Below are positions 49,799 through 59,594 of a stretch of 64,000 nt of DNA, piece after piece. Within the stretch, counting starts at the first letter, position 1, and each line of letters opens with the position of its first letter. Below the pieces are notes generated by a model, which was not told the DNA's origin, searched no databases, and worked only from the letters and a program-made list of their open reading frames with translations. The DNA is from an uncultured bacterium. Its GTDB lineage: Bacteria > Planctomycetota > UBA1135 > GCA-002686595. The stretch spans positions 434,001 to 498,000 of the forward strand of contig CALJGV010000010.1 of NCBI GenBank assembly GCA_938075305.1, given 5' to 3'. The position numbers were made by a program, and so were the translations under genes.

Positions 49799-51541
49799 AT
49801 GACAGACACCGTCGAACAGACGATCAAGCTCCTCGTTGATGAGGGTCGCCCCAAGGGCTTCCTCACCTACGCCGAGATGTCGAAGCTCATGGAGGACCAG
49901 TTCCTCCCCCCCGACAAGATGGACCAGGTGTTCATCGGCCTCGAGGACGCCGGCGTCGACGTGGTCGACGACAACGACACCGAGGTCAGCAGCGACGTGA
50001 CCGTGAAGACCACGACGGACGCCAAGGCGTCGGTCGCCGCGGTCGCCGCCAAGGCGCTCCAGGACGCGGGTAAGGTCAGCGTCGCCGAGAAGATCGACGA
50101 CCCGGTCCGGATGTATCTGACGCAGATGGGGGAGATCCCGCTGCTGACGCGCCCGGAGGAGATCCGCCTCGCCAAGCGGATCGAGGTGACCCGCAAGCGG
50201 TTCCGCAAGTACTGCATGGGCTCGGGCGTCTGCATGGACGTGTCCCTCGCGACCCTGCACGAGGTTCAGGCGGGCAACCTCGCGTTCGACCGGACGCTCA
50301 AGGTCAACCCCAACCCCAAGCCGGACGACGATCCCAAGATCGTCGAGACCCTGGGCAAGCCTCGCCTCGCGAAGCGCCTGCCGCTCAATGTGACCACGAT
50401 CGAGCGCCTGATGGTGCAGAGCCGCGAGGAGTACAAGGTGCTCATGCTCGGCAAGCTCTCCGAGGAGGAGCGCTCGGCCGCGCTGAAGCAGTTCCAGCGC
50501 ACCCGCCGCAAGCTCATCATCCTGATCGAGGAGTGCCACCTTCAGATCAAGAAGGTCCGCCCCTACATCGAGGTCCTCGAGGAGCACGAGCGCGAGCTGC
50601 GCTCCGTCGAGCGCAAGCTCGAGCAGTTCGAGAAGGCCGGGAAGGAGGACGCGGACGGCGCCCTCGAGCTCCGCGAGCGCCTGAACGACATCGAGCTCGC
50701 CGCGCTCGAGCCCATGTCGGGCCTCAAGCGCCGCGCCCACCTCGCCCGCTTCCACTACGCGGAGTACGAGGAGGCCAAGCGCCTGCTCTCCAGCGGTAAC
50801 CTGCGCCTGGTGGTCTCCATCGCGAAGAAGTACCGCAACCGCGGGCTCTCCTTCCTCGACCTCATCCAGGAGGGCAACACCGGCCTGATGAAGGCCGTCG
50901 AGAAGTACGAGTACCGTCGTGGTTACAAGTTCTCCACCTACGCCACCTGGTGGATCCGTCAGGCCATCACCCGCTCGATCGCCGACCAGGCGCGGACCAT
51001 CCGCATCCCGGTCCACATGATCGAGACGATGAGCAAGCTGCGGAACGTCACCAAGAAGCTCGTCCAGGCCAAGGGCCGGGAGCCGAGCGTCGAGGAGGTC
51101 GCCGAGGCCACGGGGATCACCGTGGACGAGGCGAAGCGGGTGATGAAGATCAGCAAGCACCCCATCAGCCTCGACCGGCCCATCGGCGAGTCCGACGACA
51201 GCTACTTCGGTGACTTCATCGAGGACGAGTCGGCCGAGAGCCCCCTCCAGGCCGCCGGCCAGGAGATGCTCAAGGAGCGGATCGACGACGTGCTCTCGAC
51301 TCTCACCTTCCGGGAGCGCGAGATCATCAAGCTCCGCTACGGCATCGGCGACGGCTACACCTACACCCTCGAGGAGGTGGGCCGGATCTTCCGGGTCACC
51401 CGCGAGCGGGTGCGGCAGATCGAGGCCAAGGCGGTCCGCAAGCTGCGCCACCCGGTCCGGGCGCGCCAGCTGGCGAGCTTCCTGGACGGCATCCAGATCC
51501 CGGACGACGCGGAGTACGAGCTCGGCGGCAAGTCCGAGTGA
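49799..51541 (+). CDS. rpoD: Primary RNA polymerase sigma factor
   Basis: A 580-residue sigma-70 with all regions in order. Region 1.1-like residues 1-60 contain [16 protein letters not shown]. Region 1.2 is [23 protein letters not shown] charged, helical non-conserved region lies at about 140-300. Region 2 is [19 protein letters not shown] through [17 protein letters not shown]. Region 3 is [11 protein letters not shown]. Region 4 has [14 protein letters not shown] and [18 protein letters not shown]. The 50 residues before the ATG at 49799 in frame are leader. A 265-bp C-rich leader separates it from dnaG, and a strong hairpin follows. Confidence 0.97.
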   Translation: MTDTVEQTIKLLVDEGRPKGFLTYAEMSKLMEDQFLPPDKMDQVFIGLEDAGVDVVDDNDTEVSSDVTVKTTTDAKASVAAVAAKALQDAGKVSVAEKIDDPVRMYLTQMGEIPLLTRPEEIRLAKRIEVTRKRFRKYCMGSGVCMDVSLATLHEVQAGNLAFDRTLKVNPNPKPDDDPKIVETLGKPRLAKRLPLNVTTIERLMVQSREEYKVLMLGKLSEEERSAALKQFQRTRRKLIILIEECHLQIKKVRPYIEVLEEHERELRSVERKLEQFEKAGKEDADGALELRERLNDIELAALEPMSGLKRRAHLARFHYAEYEEAKRLLSSGNLRLVVSIAKKYRNRGLSFLDLIQEGNTGLMKAVEKYEYRRGYKFSTYATWWIRQAITRSIADQARTIRIPVHMIETMSKLRNVTKKLVQAKGREPSVEEVAEATGITVDEAKRVMKISKHPISLDRPIGESDDSYFGDFIEDESAESPLQAAGQEMLKERIDDVLSTLTFREREIIKLRYGIGDGYTYTLEEVGRIFRVTRERVRQIEAKAVRKLRHPVRARQLASFLDGIQIPDDAEYELGGKSE

Positions 51542-51581
51542 CCGTGGGAGGGACGCTTCGGCGGCCCCTACCCCGGCTCCT

Positions 51582-51624
51582 GAGAGCGGCCCGCCGCGCC
51601 CCCTGGGCGAGGCGGGCCGCTCTC
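51582..51624 (+). terminator. Terminator hairpin after rpoD
   Basis: A perfect 14-bp GC-rich stem (51582-51595 with 51611-51624) with a 15-nt loop lies 41 nt after the rpoD stop. The 3' side runs into ATGTCG, without a T-run. Confidence 0.6.
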
Positions 51625-51776
51625 ATGTCGATGGGCGGCTACCCCTCCCGGCGACCGCGGGCCGCCGTGCTCGGCTCGGTTCCCCGGCGCGGAGGGACTT
51701 TCGGGCCCACCCTGGGGAGGTCGCGGCGCTATCCTCTCTGGCCCAGGCCCCCCGCTGATCCCCTCACCAAGTACTG

Positions 51777-52484
51777 ATGAACCCCGTCCTCCGTTCGCTG
51801 CTCAATCTTCAGGAAGTCGACCGCGACATCTTCAAGGTGGAATCGGAGCTGGAGCGGCTCCCCAAGGAGCTGGCTCAGCGGGTCGAGGCCCTCGAGCTTC
51901 GCAAGGTCCAGCTGGATGAGAAGCGCGGCGAGGTCATGGAGCTGCGCGCGGCCATCAAGGAGATCGAGCACGCCACGGTGGGGATGCGCCAGCGCCTCAA
52001 GAAGCTCGAGCACGAGTCCTCCACGGGCACCGCCGACGCGGCCCTCATCGCGAGCTACCAGCACGAGATGCGCAACATCAAGCGCAACACGAGCCAGGCG
52101 GAGGACGACGGGCTGAAGCGGGTCGCCCGGGCGGACCAGATCGAGGAGGAGATCGTCGCCCTGGAGAAGCAGCTCCTGGACGATCACGAGGCGCACCAGG
52201 AGTTCGAGAAGAACGTGGGGGCGGAGACCGCCGCCGCCCAGGCGAAGCTCGCCGAGCTCCAGGCGGACCGCGGCACGCGCTCCGCGGAGGGCATCCCGCC
52301 GGCGAGCCTCGAGGTCTACCGCGGCCTGCTGAAGACCCGGGACGGCGAGGCCCTCGCCGAGCTGGGAGACGGCCTCTGCGAGGGGTGCTTCGTCAACCTG
52401 CCCAAGAACATCGTGGTGCGGCTGGCGCGCGGGACCGAGCTGGTCCAGTGCCCCTCCTGCGACCGGATCCTCTACAACTACTGA
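51777..52484 (+). CDS. C4 zinc-ribbon coiled-coil protein (COG1579/CdsZ-like)
   Basis: A 235-residue protein with a long antiparallel coiled coil (about 5-170) and a C-terminal zinc ribbon: Cys201 and Cys204 (CEGC), Cys225 and Cys228 (CPSC). The start LRSLLNLQEVDRDIFKVE is typical of COG1579 proteins, which occur widely near rpoD or dnaG; a chlamydial member binds sigma-54 and secretion parts. A regulatory or nucleic-acid role is inferred. A possible -10 (TATCCT) is about 45 nt upstream. It converges with the YhcC-type gene. Confidence 0.9.
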   Translation: MNPVLRSLLNLQEVDRDIFKVESELERLPKELAQRVEALELRKVQLDEKRGEVMELRAAIKEIEHATVGMRQRLKKLEHESSTGTADAALIASYQHEMRNIKRNTSQAEDDGLKRVARADQIEEEIVALEKQLLDDHEAHQEFEKNVGAETAAAQAKLAELQADRGTRSAEGIPPASLEVYRGLLKTRDGEALAELGDGLCEGCFVNLPKNIVVRLARGTELVQCPSCDRILYNY

Positions 52485-52539
52485 GGGACCTCTCGGGCCT
52501 GGGCCCCAGGGCTCCGGACATCGATCCTCAGGACACCGG

Positions 52540-53496
52540 TCAGGCGCTCGGCCCGAGCTCCGTGGCGCACCGCGCGCCCTGGCGTGCGCCGCGGCGGGTG
52601 AGCTCGGCGGCGAGGCGCTCGCGGATCTCGTTCTTGTAGACGTCCCATCTGGGCGCGATGCGCTTCTCGAGGGGCGCGTCGCCGGTGACGCGGTGCAGCA
52701 CCTGGTCCGGGTGGAGGCGCTCCACGAAGTCCGTCAACCACTGGACGTACTCCTCGGCCTCGAGGACGGAGAGCTCGCCCTTGCGGTACTGGTGCGCCAT
52801 CTGGGTCTTCTCGAGGACCATGAGGTTGTGCACCTTGACGCCCGCCACCCGGGACCTGGCCAGGGCGTCGGCGGTGGCCCGCGCGCCCTCCCGCCCGTCG
52901 CCGGGCAAGCCGAGGATGGCGTGACCCACCACCAGGAGGTCCGCCCCGTGGGCCCGCTCCGCGGCGTCGTGGAACTCCTCCAGGGTGTGGAGCCGATTGA
53001 TGTCGAGGAGCACCTGATCGTTGGCGGATTCGAGGCCCAGCTCCAGCCAGACGTCGGTGACCTCGCGCAGGCGGGCGAGGGCCGCGAGGGTGTCCTCTGG
53101 GATGCAGTCCGGGCGGGTCGCCACCGAGACCCCGACCACCGGGCTCCCAGGCGCCTCCACGGCCGGGCGCAGGGCCTCGAGGACCTCCTCGAAGCGAGCG
53201 CCGTCCACGTAGGTGTTCGAATAGCTCTGCAGGTAGGCGATGGCCCCGACCCCGTCGCCGCGGCGCGCGATCCGCGTCAGGCCCTCCTCCAGCTGGGCGG
53301 CGAGGCTGGCGCCCCCCTTGAGGGCGCCCGTCCCCGAGCCCTCGACGTCGCAGTAGGTGCAGCCCCCGAATCCCTTGGTCCCGTCGCGGTTCGGGCACGT
53401 GGACCCGGCGTCCAGGGCCACCCGGTACACGGGGCGGCCGTAGCGCTCCTTCAGCCACGGTGCGAAGCTGCGGAAGGGAATCGAGGTGGAGGTCAT
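52540..53496 (-). CDS. YhcC-type radical SAM protein
   Basis: A 318-residue radical SAM protein of the TIGR01212/YhcC family, function unknown. The iron-sulfur motif has the family's unusual wide spacing: Cys34 (STCPNRDG), then Cys46 and Cys49 (GGCTYC). Other landmarks are YLQSYSNTY, VGVSVATRPDC, WLELGLES and HAILGLPGD, followed by KVHNLMVLEKTQMA. It ends in an Arg-rich tail. It is divergent from selB, with 64 bp between starts. Confidence 0.92.
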   Translation of the reverse strand: MTSTSIPFRSFAPWLKERYGRPVYRVALDAGSTCPNRDGTKGFGGCTYCDVEGSGTGALKGGASLAAQLEEGLTRIARRGDGVGAIAYLQSYSNTYVDGARFEEVLEALRPAVEAPGSPVVGVSVATRPDCIPEDTLAALARLREVTDVWLELGLESANDQVLLDINRLHTLEEFHDAAERAHGADLLVVGHAILGLPGDGREGARATADALARSRVAGVKVHNLMVLEKTQMAHQYRKGELSVLEAEEYVQWLTDFVERLHPDQVLHRVTGDAPLEKRIAPRWDVYKNEIRERLAAELTRRGARQGARCATELGPSA

Positions 53497-53560
53497 CGCT
53501 CAGATGCTACGCCGCGGCGCCCTGAGCGATAACATCCGGCCCAGCAACCTCGCGCTCGCC

Positions 53561-55477
53561 TTGGATATTCAACCCATCGTCGTCGGAACCGCTGGTCACA
53601 TCGACCACGGCAAGTCCACCCTCGTGAACGCCCTCACCGGGATCGATCCCGACCGTTGGGCCGAGGAGAAGGAGCGGGGGATGACCATTGACCTGGGCTT
53701 CGCCCGGTTCGAGCTGCCCGACGGCCGGCGGGTCGGCATCGTCGACGTGCCGGGGCACGAGCGCTTCATCCGCAACATGGTGGCGGGCGCCACGGGCATC
53801 GACCTTGTGGTCCTGGTCGTCGCCGCGGACGACGGGGTGATGCCCCAGACGCGCGAGCACCTCGCGATCATGCAGCTGCTCGGGGTCGAGCGCGGCTTCG
53901 TGGCGCTCACCAAGGTCGACATGGTCGACCCGGACATGGTGGAGCTGGCCGAGGAGGACGTGCGGGAGGCGGTCGACGGGACCTTCCTGGAGGGGGCTCC
54001 GATCCTGCAGGTCTCTGCCATCACAGGGGAGGGCATGGATGAGCTGCGGGCCCTGGTCGCGGAGCTCGCCGCCTCCGCGGAGCCCCGCTCCTCCGAGGGC
54101 GTCTTCCGGATGCCGATCCAGCGCGTCTTCACGGCGCGCGGCTTCGGGACGATCCTCACGGGCATCCCGGTGTCGGGGTCGGTCGCGGTGGGCGACGTGG
54201 TCGAGATCCTGCCCGGCGGCCAGAAGGGCAAGCTGCGCGGGATCCAGGCGTACCACGAGAGCGCCAAGGTAGCCCGGGCGGGGCACTCGACCGCCCTCAA
54301 CGTCGCGGACGTGGAGCACCACGAGATCGAACGCGGGCACGTGGTGGCCGCGCCCGGCTTCTTCAAGCCCCAGACCATGGTCGGCGCGAACCTGACGGCG
54401 CTCAAGTCGTCGGGCCTGGCTGTCACCAACCGCATGCAGGTGCGGGTCCACACCGGTACGGCCGACGCCGTGGGGGAGGTCGTGCTCCTGGACGCCGATG
54501 AGATCGCGCCCGGCGAGACCGGCCTCGTGCAGTTTCGCATGGAGCACCCGCTGGTCTGCGCGCCGGGCGACCGCTTCGTCCTGCGCCTCGCGTCGCCGGT
54601 GATCACCCTGGGCGGCGGAGCGATCCTGGAGGAGAGCCGCTACCGGCTGAAGCGCTTCAAGCACTTCGTGATCGAGGAGCTCGAGCGGCAGGCGGCGAGC
54701 CTCGGCTCCACGGAGGCCCTGCTCGAGGCTCACCTCGCGCGGGCTCCGGAACGGTGGGCCTCCGTGGAGGAGCTGTCCCAGTCCCTCAAGCGATCGAGGG
54801 GCGAGACGGAGGAGTTCCTGCGCGGGCTCGAGGCCGAGACCAAGGCGAGCCCCCTGGCGTCCGGGCAGCGTTGGATCCACGCCGACACGCTCGAGCTTTG
54901 CCTCTCCAGCCTGCGCGATGAGCTCACGGGGTGGTTCGACCGGAACCCCATGCGCGGGCGCATGGACGTGCGTGACCTCAGGAGCGCGCTCTCCATGGAC
55001 AAGGGGCTCGTGTCCGAGCTCCTCCAGCGTGAGGAGGCCGAGGGCCGCGTCGTCCTGGAGTCGGGCGGCATGATTGCCCTCGCTGGCCGCGAGGTCGCCC
55101 TGGACCCCGCTCAGGCCAAGCTACGCGGGGAGATCCTCGGGCGCATGGTGGCGGGTAGGCTGCAGCCGCCGTCGCCCGACGAGCTCGCTGAACAGATCGG
55201 TGCAGCGCGGGGTGAGGTGGACACCGTGCTTCAGCTCTGCGTGGACGAGGGATCCATCGAGCGGGTGGGGGGCGAGCTCTTCATGGCGGCCGAGATCATG
55301 GCCGAGGCGCGTGAGGCGGTGACCTCCAACTGCGAGCGCAACGGTCACCTCGAGATCCCCGAGCTCCGCGACGCGCTCCAGTCCACGCGGAAGTTCCTGA
55401 TCCCCCTGCTCGAGCACTTCGACACCGAGGGGCTGACCCTCCGTCAGGCCGGGCGTCGGGTCCTGAAGCGCCGCTGA
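53561..55477 (+). CDS. selB: Selenocysteine-specific elongation factor
   Basis: A 638-residue translational GTPase that delivers selenocysteinyl-tRNA to UGA codons. G1 is [13 protein letters not shown] (10-22), G3 is [15 protein letters not shown], and G4 is TKVDMVD. Domains II and III follow ([30 protein letters not shown]), and the C-terminal 250 residues are winged-helix repeats that bind SECIS RNA. The TTG at 53561 gives a normal N-terminus; a GTG at 53486 would extend into the divergent gene's start. selA, selD and tRNA-Sec are not visible here. Confidence 0.93.
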   Translation: MDIQPIVVGTAGHIDHGKSTLVNALTGIDPDRWAEEKERGMTIDLGFARFELPDGRRVGIVDVPGHERFIRNMVAGATGIDLVVLVVAADDGVMPQTREHLAIMQLLGVERGFVALTKVDMVDPDMVELAEEDVREAVDGTFLEGAPILQVSAITGEGMDELRALVAELAASAEPRSSEGVFRMPIQRVFTARGFGTILTGIPVSGSVAVGDVVEILPGGQKGKLRGIQAYHESAKVARAGHSTALNVADVEHHEIERGHVVAAPGFFKPQTMVGANLTALKSSGLAVTNRMQVRVHTGTADAVGEVVLLDADEIAPGETGLVQFRMEHPLVCAPGDRFVLRLASPVITLGGGAILEESRYRLKRFKHFVIEELERQAASLGSTEALLEAHLARAPERWASVEELSQSLKRSRGETEEFLRGLEAETKASPLASGQRWIHADTLELCLSSLRDELTGWFDRNPMRGRMDVRDLRSALSMDKGLVSELLQREEAEGRVVLESGGMIALAGREVALDPAQAKLRGEILGRMVAGRLQPPSPDELAEQIGAARGEVDTVLQLCVDEGSIERVGGELFMAAEIMAEAREAVTSNCERNGHLEIPELRDALQSTRKFLIPLLEHFDTEGLTLRQAGRRVLKRR

Positions 55478-55833
55478 TCCTCGCGGGGGAGGAGCCTCCC
55501 CGCGCCTGAGTTGTTCACGGTGGTGGGGCGGTAGCGCGAAGGTGCTGTGCCCGGGCGCGACGGCGCAGGCCCGCGGGGGCCACGCCCCACCCGAAGGGGC
55601 ACAGGGGTGAAGCAGGCGCACGGAGGCGGAAGATCTTTCGGGGTGCGGCCCGGCGCCGGCGTCGAGGGTTCTGCGGAGGGCGTCCCGGACCGGGACATCG
55701 GGGACCTGCGAATCGCCCCGTTATCCAAAGGGTCCGCCGCGCAGGGGTCGATACGCCCTTTGTTCGCGTCCCTGCCAGGTACCAGGCCGAGGGCGACGAT
55801 CTTTCCCCAGCTTGCAAGCCATTCGTATCTGTG
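55478..55833. other. Intergenic region between selB and the acidic membrane protein
   Basis: About 350 bp with no supported gene. It begins with a bulged hairpin terminator (55482-55504). I searched it on both strands for a selenocysteine tRNA and found none. The last 120 bp are AT-richer, and CGTATCT just before the GTG/ATG could be a -10. No clear -35 was found. Confidence 0.5.
55482..55504 (+). terminator. Hairpin after selB
   Basis: CGCGGGG pairs with CCCCGCG, extended by A-T and G-C pairs past one bulged G, 5 nt after the selB stop. CCTGAGTTGTT follows, giving a short T-rich end. Confidence 0.55.
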
Positions 55834-58800
55834 ATGTCGGAAGACTCGAACCTGCCCACGCCGCCGCCCTCTCCGGAAGAACGCCCTGTTCAGCCCGAGG
55901 CAGAGAGCTTCGATGGAGGCCTCGATGGGGACTCCTGGCTGCTCGACGTCGGCCCTGAGCCCGGCACCGAGTACGAGGAGCACGAGTCGGTTCCCGCCTT
56001 GCCCCTCGACTGGGATGAGGGCGCGCCGAGCGCCGAGTGGCAGCAAGGGGCCGAGGCCCCCGCGGCTCCGCCTGCCATCGCGGAGGGCTTCGAGGTGTTC
56101 GAGGAGTCCGAGGCCTACGGCGAGGCCCCCTACGGCTACGAGGAATTCGGGGACGGTGGTGAGACCTCCTTCATCGAACCGGCCCCTCGTTCCCGTCCGA
56201 TGGTGGAGGCGATCCTCCCCGGAACGCTCGCCATGCTCCTCTCCTTCGCGGGCATCGCGGTGTGGAGCTTCCTGCGGACCCCCGTCTCCTTCAACGAGAA
56301 CGTGGAGCTGGCGCGCAGCGAGCACGAGATTCACTTCACGCCCGACGATGAAGTCGAGCTCGCCAAGCCCCTTCAGCTCCCCTCCACCGGCCCCGCCGAC
56401 GACCGCGTCGCGGGCTGGATGGAGCTCGGACAGACCGCGAGTGACCTGAGCGAGCCCGATGAACTCGGGTACGTCTCCAGCGCCGCCGATGACGAGGCGA
56501 GCTACGCCTCGGTGCCCACGGGGGCCGAGGGCGCCGTGGTGACCACCGTGGAGCCGGTGACGCTCGAGGAGCAAGAGACCCGCCCGGAGCCCACCCCCGA
56601 GGCCACGACGGTCCTCGAGGTTCTCGGCGCTGCCGAGCCCGTCGCCGCCGAACCGGCCGCGCCCGAGGCGATGGTCACCGTGGTGGCCGTCGAGGACCCG
56701 GAGGTGGCGCCCGCCGTCGAGCCTGGCGCCGCCGAGCCCGAGGCGGTCGCGACGCTGGAGCCCATGGTGGAGCCCGTGGAAGTGCCCGCCGAGGAGACCG
56801 CTGCGGCGCCCGTGGAGGAGACCCCCGCCACCGGCAGCCTGCAAGAGTTCGTCCGCGACGTCGCCGGCTGGGGTGCTGTGGCGGTGGAGCTGGCGGCCGA
56901 GTCCGACGCCGCGGCGCTCCCCGAGGGTGTCGACCCGGTCGCGGAGCTGTCCCCGTCCGGGAGCGATGCGACTCCCGAGACCATCGCACCGCGCCCCTTC
57001 CAGGGACCGGGCTGCGTGGCCGCGCCCCTCGAGTTGATGAGCGACGGCCCCCTGGAACAGGTGGCGGTCGCCGACGCGCCGGAGGCCGAGGGCGAGAGCG
57101 CTCCCGGGCCGGAGACTGGGGCCGAGACCGAGCCCAAGACCGAACCCGGGGCCTTCACGCCTGGCTGGCTCATGGCCCTCGTCGCCCCCGCCGCGCCCGG
57201 GGCCGAGGTGGCCACCGTGGACGCCCCGACCGTCGCTCAGCTCAGCCTCCCCGAGCCCGAGGTGGACACCGTCATCGAGGAGCCGGCGGTCGCGCCGGAG
57301 CCCTTCGACTGGACCGAGTGGACTTGGGGCCCGGAGGTCGCCATGTCCGCGGTCGAACTCCCCGAGGTCGAGGAGCCCTACGAGCCCAGGGTCGTGGAGA
57401 TCGAGGTCCTCGACGCGGTCGAGGACGGGGTCGCCACGCTGGCGGAGCCCACCATCGAGCAGGCCGCCCTCCCGGAGGAGAGCCTCCTCGCCGGGGCGCC
57501 GGAGGCCGAAGCCCCCTTCACCGTCGTCTTCTTCACCGAGGCGCCGACCGCTGAGGCGCCGGTCACGGAGACCCCCGTGACCGAGGCCATCGGCGTCGCC
57601 GCCATCGGGTGGCCGTCGGACTGGCCGAGCCCCTGGACATCGGAGGCCCCCGCATCCGAGTGGACGCCCGAGCCGGCCCAGGAGCCGATGCCCACCCAGG
57701 TCGTCGAGGCGATCGAGCCCGTGGAAGAGGCGGTCACCGACGAGGTCGCCGCGGCCGAGTTCACCGGCTTCGAGGAGGCCCCGACCGGGCAGGCTGAGGT
57801 GCCGGCTCCGGCGACCCTGGCCGAGCCCATGGTCGAGGTCGCGGCGATCCCCGAGGAGCCGTTCGACGGAGAGGATCCTGCGGCCACGGTCGTGAGCGAG
57901 GAGCCCGCCTTCGAGGAGACCCAACTCGACGAGCTCGCCAGCGCTGATCCGGTCACCGACGGCCCCATGCCCGAAGAGAACGCCGCCCCCGAGCCGGCGG
58001 CCCAGGAGCCGATGGTGGAGGTCGCTGCTGCAGAGCCGCCGCCTGTCCCGCAGATGGACCGGGACGAGACCTCGGTCGAGGCTCCCTCCCTCACAGCCAT
58101 CGGCTGGCCGTCCGACTGGCCCATGGCCTGGGTCAACGAGCCCGTTCAGGTCGCAGAGCCGGAGGCGGTCGCCGCGGCGGAGATCCCCGAGGGGACCCCT
58201 GGCGAGGTCGATGGCGTCGAGTCCACCCCCGAGCCCTGGACCGTCGCCGAGGTGATCACCGAGCCGCAGGCCACCGAGGTCACCGCTGCTCCCGAGGAGG
58301 CTGCCGAGCCCGCGCCCGCCGCCGAGCTCCTGGCCACGGCGGAAGAGACCACCACGGTCACGGAGGAGGTGGGCGATGAGGTCATGAGCGGTTCCGAGGA
58401 GGGCGAGGCCTTCGAGGTCGTTGCGCCTGTTGAGGAGACCCTCGCTGACGTGGCCCCGGAGGTCGTGGACCCGGTCACCGAGCTGGCTGCCGCGGAGTCC
58501 GCGGAGGTCACGGTCCCGGCGCCCCTGGCGGAGCCTGACGGAGACGTCGCCCAGGCGGCGGCACCGGAGGAAGCCGAGGAGCCGTCAGAGGTCGCCATGG
58601 TGGTGCCTACCCTGCCGGAGTTCGCCCCCGTCCTCCTGCCCCCGTCACCGGACCTGGTGAGCGACCTCCACGCTGACCTCTCTGGCGACGACCGCGCGGC
58701 CGAGCGGGGAAGCGCGCCAGCTGGCTTCGAGGTCGCGGCCTCGATCCCCGCCGCCGCCATGGAAGGGACGGTGGAGACCGAGTTCGAGAGCGTCTCGAGC

Positions 58801-59355
58801 GCCGGCGCCATCGCCCAGCAGGAGGTCGCCGTGGAGGTGGTCGGGAGCCTCGCTGAAGAGGCACCCACGCGCCGTCGCCGGCAGCTCCTGCAGCGGGTCG
58901 AGGACGAGCGCTACTGGCGCTTCAAGAGCGTCCCAAGCCGCAAGTTCAACGACGAGAGCATGGTCTTCACCCCGAACGTCGGCAACGTCCGCGTGGTGCT
59001 CAAGGGGGGCGAGGCCTTCGACGGCCGACTCCACTCGGTGGGGCAGGGCAAGATCATGCTCGATACGAAGATGGGGCGCATGGCCGTGGACGCCAGGCGC
59101 GCGGACCGGGTGGACCGGATCACCGACGACCGGAGCGTGCTCCGTGGGCCCGCGACGACGACCTCCACGTCCGGCCTGAAGCGCGTCAAGGTCCGCACCG
59201 ACGGCGGCGTCTTCTACGGTCACCTCGTGTCCAGGGAGGGCAAGCGGGTCACGATCCTGATGGACGAGGGCTTCCGCATCACCCTCGAGAGTGACGACGT
59301 CACCGAGGCCGCCGACCGCCGCAGCGGGCGCCTGCGGAGAGTGGACGAGCGCTGA
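55834..59355 (+). CDS. Giant acidic Pro/Glu/Ala-rich membrane protein with tandem beta-barrel end
   Basis: I do not recognise this 1,173-residue protein (residue numbers here count from the GTG at 55831). Residues 1-125 are acidic. One membrane helix spans about 126-147 (ILPGTLAMLLSFAGIAVW). Residues 150-1010 are a low-complexity chain rich in Glu, Ala, Pro, Val and Thr, with scattered Trp motifs. One of these, AIGWPSDWP, occurs twice (591 and 756). A basic patch TRRRRQLLQRV then leads to a folded C-terminus with two similar beta-rich units: NVRVVLKGGEAFDGRLHSV (1052) and KRVKVRTDGGVFYGHLVS (1117). These look like Sm/SH3-type barrels. GTG and ATG starts are adjacent. It probably spans the envelope as a long stalk. 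A strong terminator follows. Confidence 0.75.
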   Translation: MSEDSNLPTPPPSPEERPVQPEAESFDGGLDGDSWLLDVGPEPGTEYEEHESVPALPLDWDEGAPSAEWQQGAEAPAAPPAIAEGFEVFEESEAYGEAPYGYEEFGDGGETSFIEPAPRSRPMVEAILPGTLAMLLSFAGIAVWSFLRTPVSFNENVELARSEHEIHFTPDDEVELAKPLQLPSTGPADDRVAGWMELGQTASDLSEPDELGYVSSAADDEASYASVPTGAEGAVVTTVEPVTLEEQETRPEPTPEATTVLEVLGAAEPVAAEPAAPEAMVTVVAVEDPEVAPAVEPGAAEPEAVATLEPMVEPVEVPAEETAAAPVEETPATGSLQEFVRDVAGWGAVAVELAAESDAAALPEGVDPVAELSPSGSDATPETIAPRPFQGPGCVAAPLELMSDGPLEQVAVADAPEAEGESAPGPETGAETEPKTEPGAFTPGWLMALVAPAAPGAEVATVDAPTVAQLSLPEPEVDTVIEEPAVAPEPFDWTEWTWGPEVAMSAVELPEVEEPYEPRVVEIEVLDAVEDGVATLAEPTIEQAALPEESLLAGAPEAEAPFTVVFFTEAPTAEAPVTETPVTEAIGVAAIGWPSDWPSPWTSEAPASEWTPEPAQEPMPTQVVEAIEPVEEAVTDEVAAAEFTGFEEAPTGQAEVPAPATLAEPMVEVAAIPEEPFDGEDPAATVVSEEPAFEETQLDELASADPVTDGPMPEENAAPEPAAQEPMVEVAAAEPPPVPQMDRDETSVEAPSLTAIGWPSDWPMAWVNEPVQVAEPEAVAAAEIPEGTPGEVDGVESTPEPWTVAEVITEPQATEVTAAPEEAAEPAPAAELLATAEETTTVTEEVGDEVMSGSEEGEAFEVVAPVEETLADVAPEVVDPVTELAAAESAEVTVPAPLAEPDGDVAQAAAPEEAEEPSEVAMVVPTLPEFAPVLLPPSPDLVSDLHADLSGDDRAAERGSAPAGFEVAASIPAAAMEGTVETEFESVSSAGAIAQQEVAVEVVGSLAEEAPTRRRRQLLQRVEDERYWRFKSVPSRKFNDESMVFTPNVGNVRVVLKGGEAFDGRLHSVGQGKIMLDTKMGRMAVDARRADRVDRITDDRSVLRGPATTTSTSGLKRVKVRTDGGVFYGHLVSREGKRVTILMDEGFRITLESDDVTEAADRRSGRLRRVDER

Positions 59356-59404
59356 GCCCCGGCCGGGGAACGACGGTGACGCTCGACGTCGCCCACTTCG
59401 CTCA

Positions 59405-59439
59405 GGGAGGCCCCTGCGTCGACGACGCGGGGGCCTCCC
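59405..59439 (+). terminator. Strong terminator hairpin after the acidic protein gene
   Basis: A 16-bp stem with one G-T pair (59405-59420 with 59424-59439) and a 3-nt GAC loop begins 50 nt after the stop codon. TGCGTTCGT follows. Confidence 0.7.
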
Positions 59440-59594
59440 TGCGTTCGTGGGAAGTGGCAGGCAGGCGGAGGGCCCCCTTGGTGAGGCTGGAGGAGGCCCT
59501 CCGATGGTGCTGGTGGAGACTGTGTAGCGAGGCGGGTCGGGGGCACTAAGCTCTCCAAAGGCCCCGCGCCAATTCCCTCGCGCCGCTCCCGATC

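Noticed and set aside
53486-53560. 25-residue N-terminal extension of SelB from a GTG start
   Set aside because: It would overlap the start of the divergent YhcC-type gene, and SelB proteins begin directly at the first beta strand, which the TTG at 53561 provides.
55505-55833. Possible selenocysteine tRNA near selB
   Set aside because: A GGAAGATC-like start is present, but no TCA-anticodon arm, long variable arm or matching acceptor end could be found on either strand.
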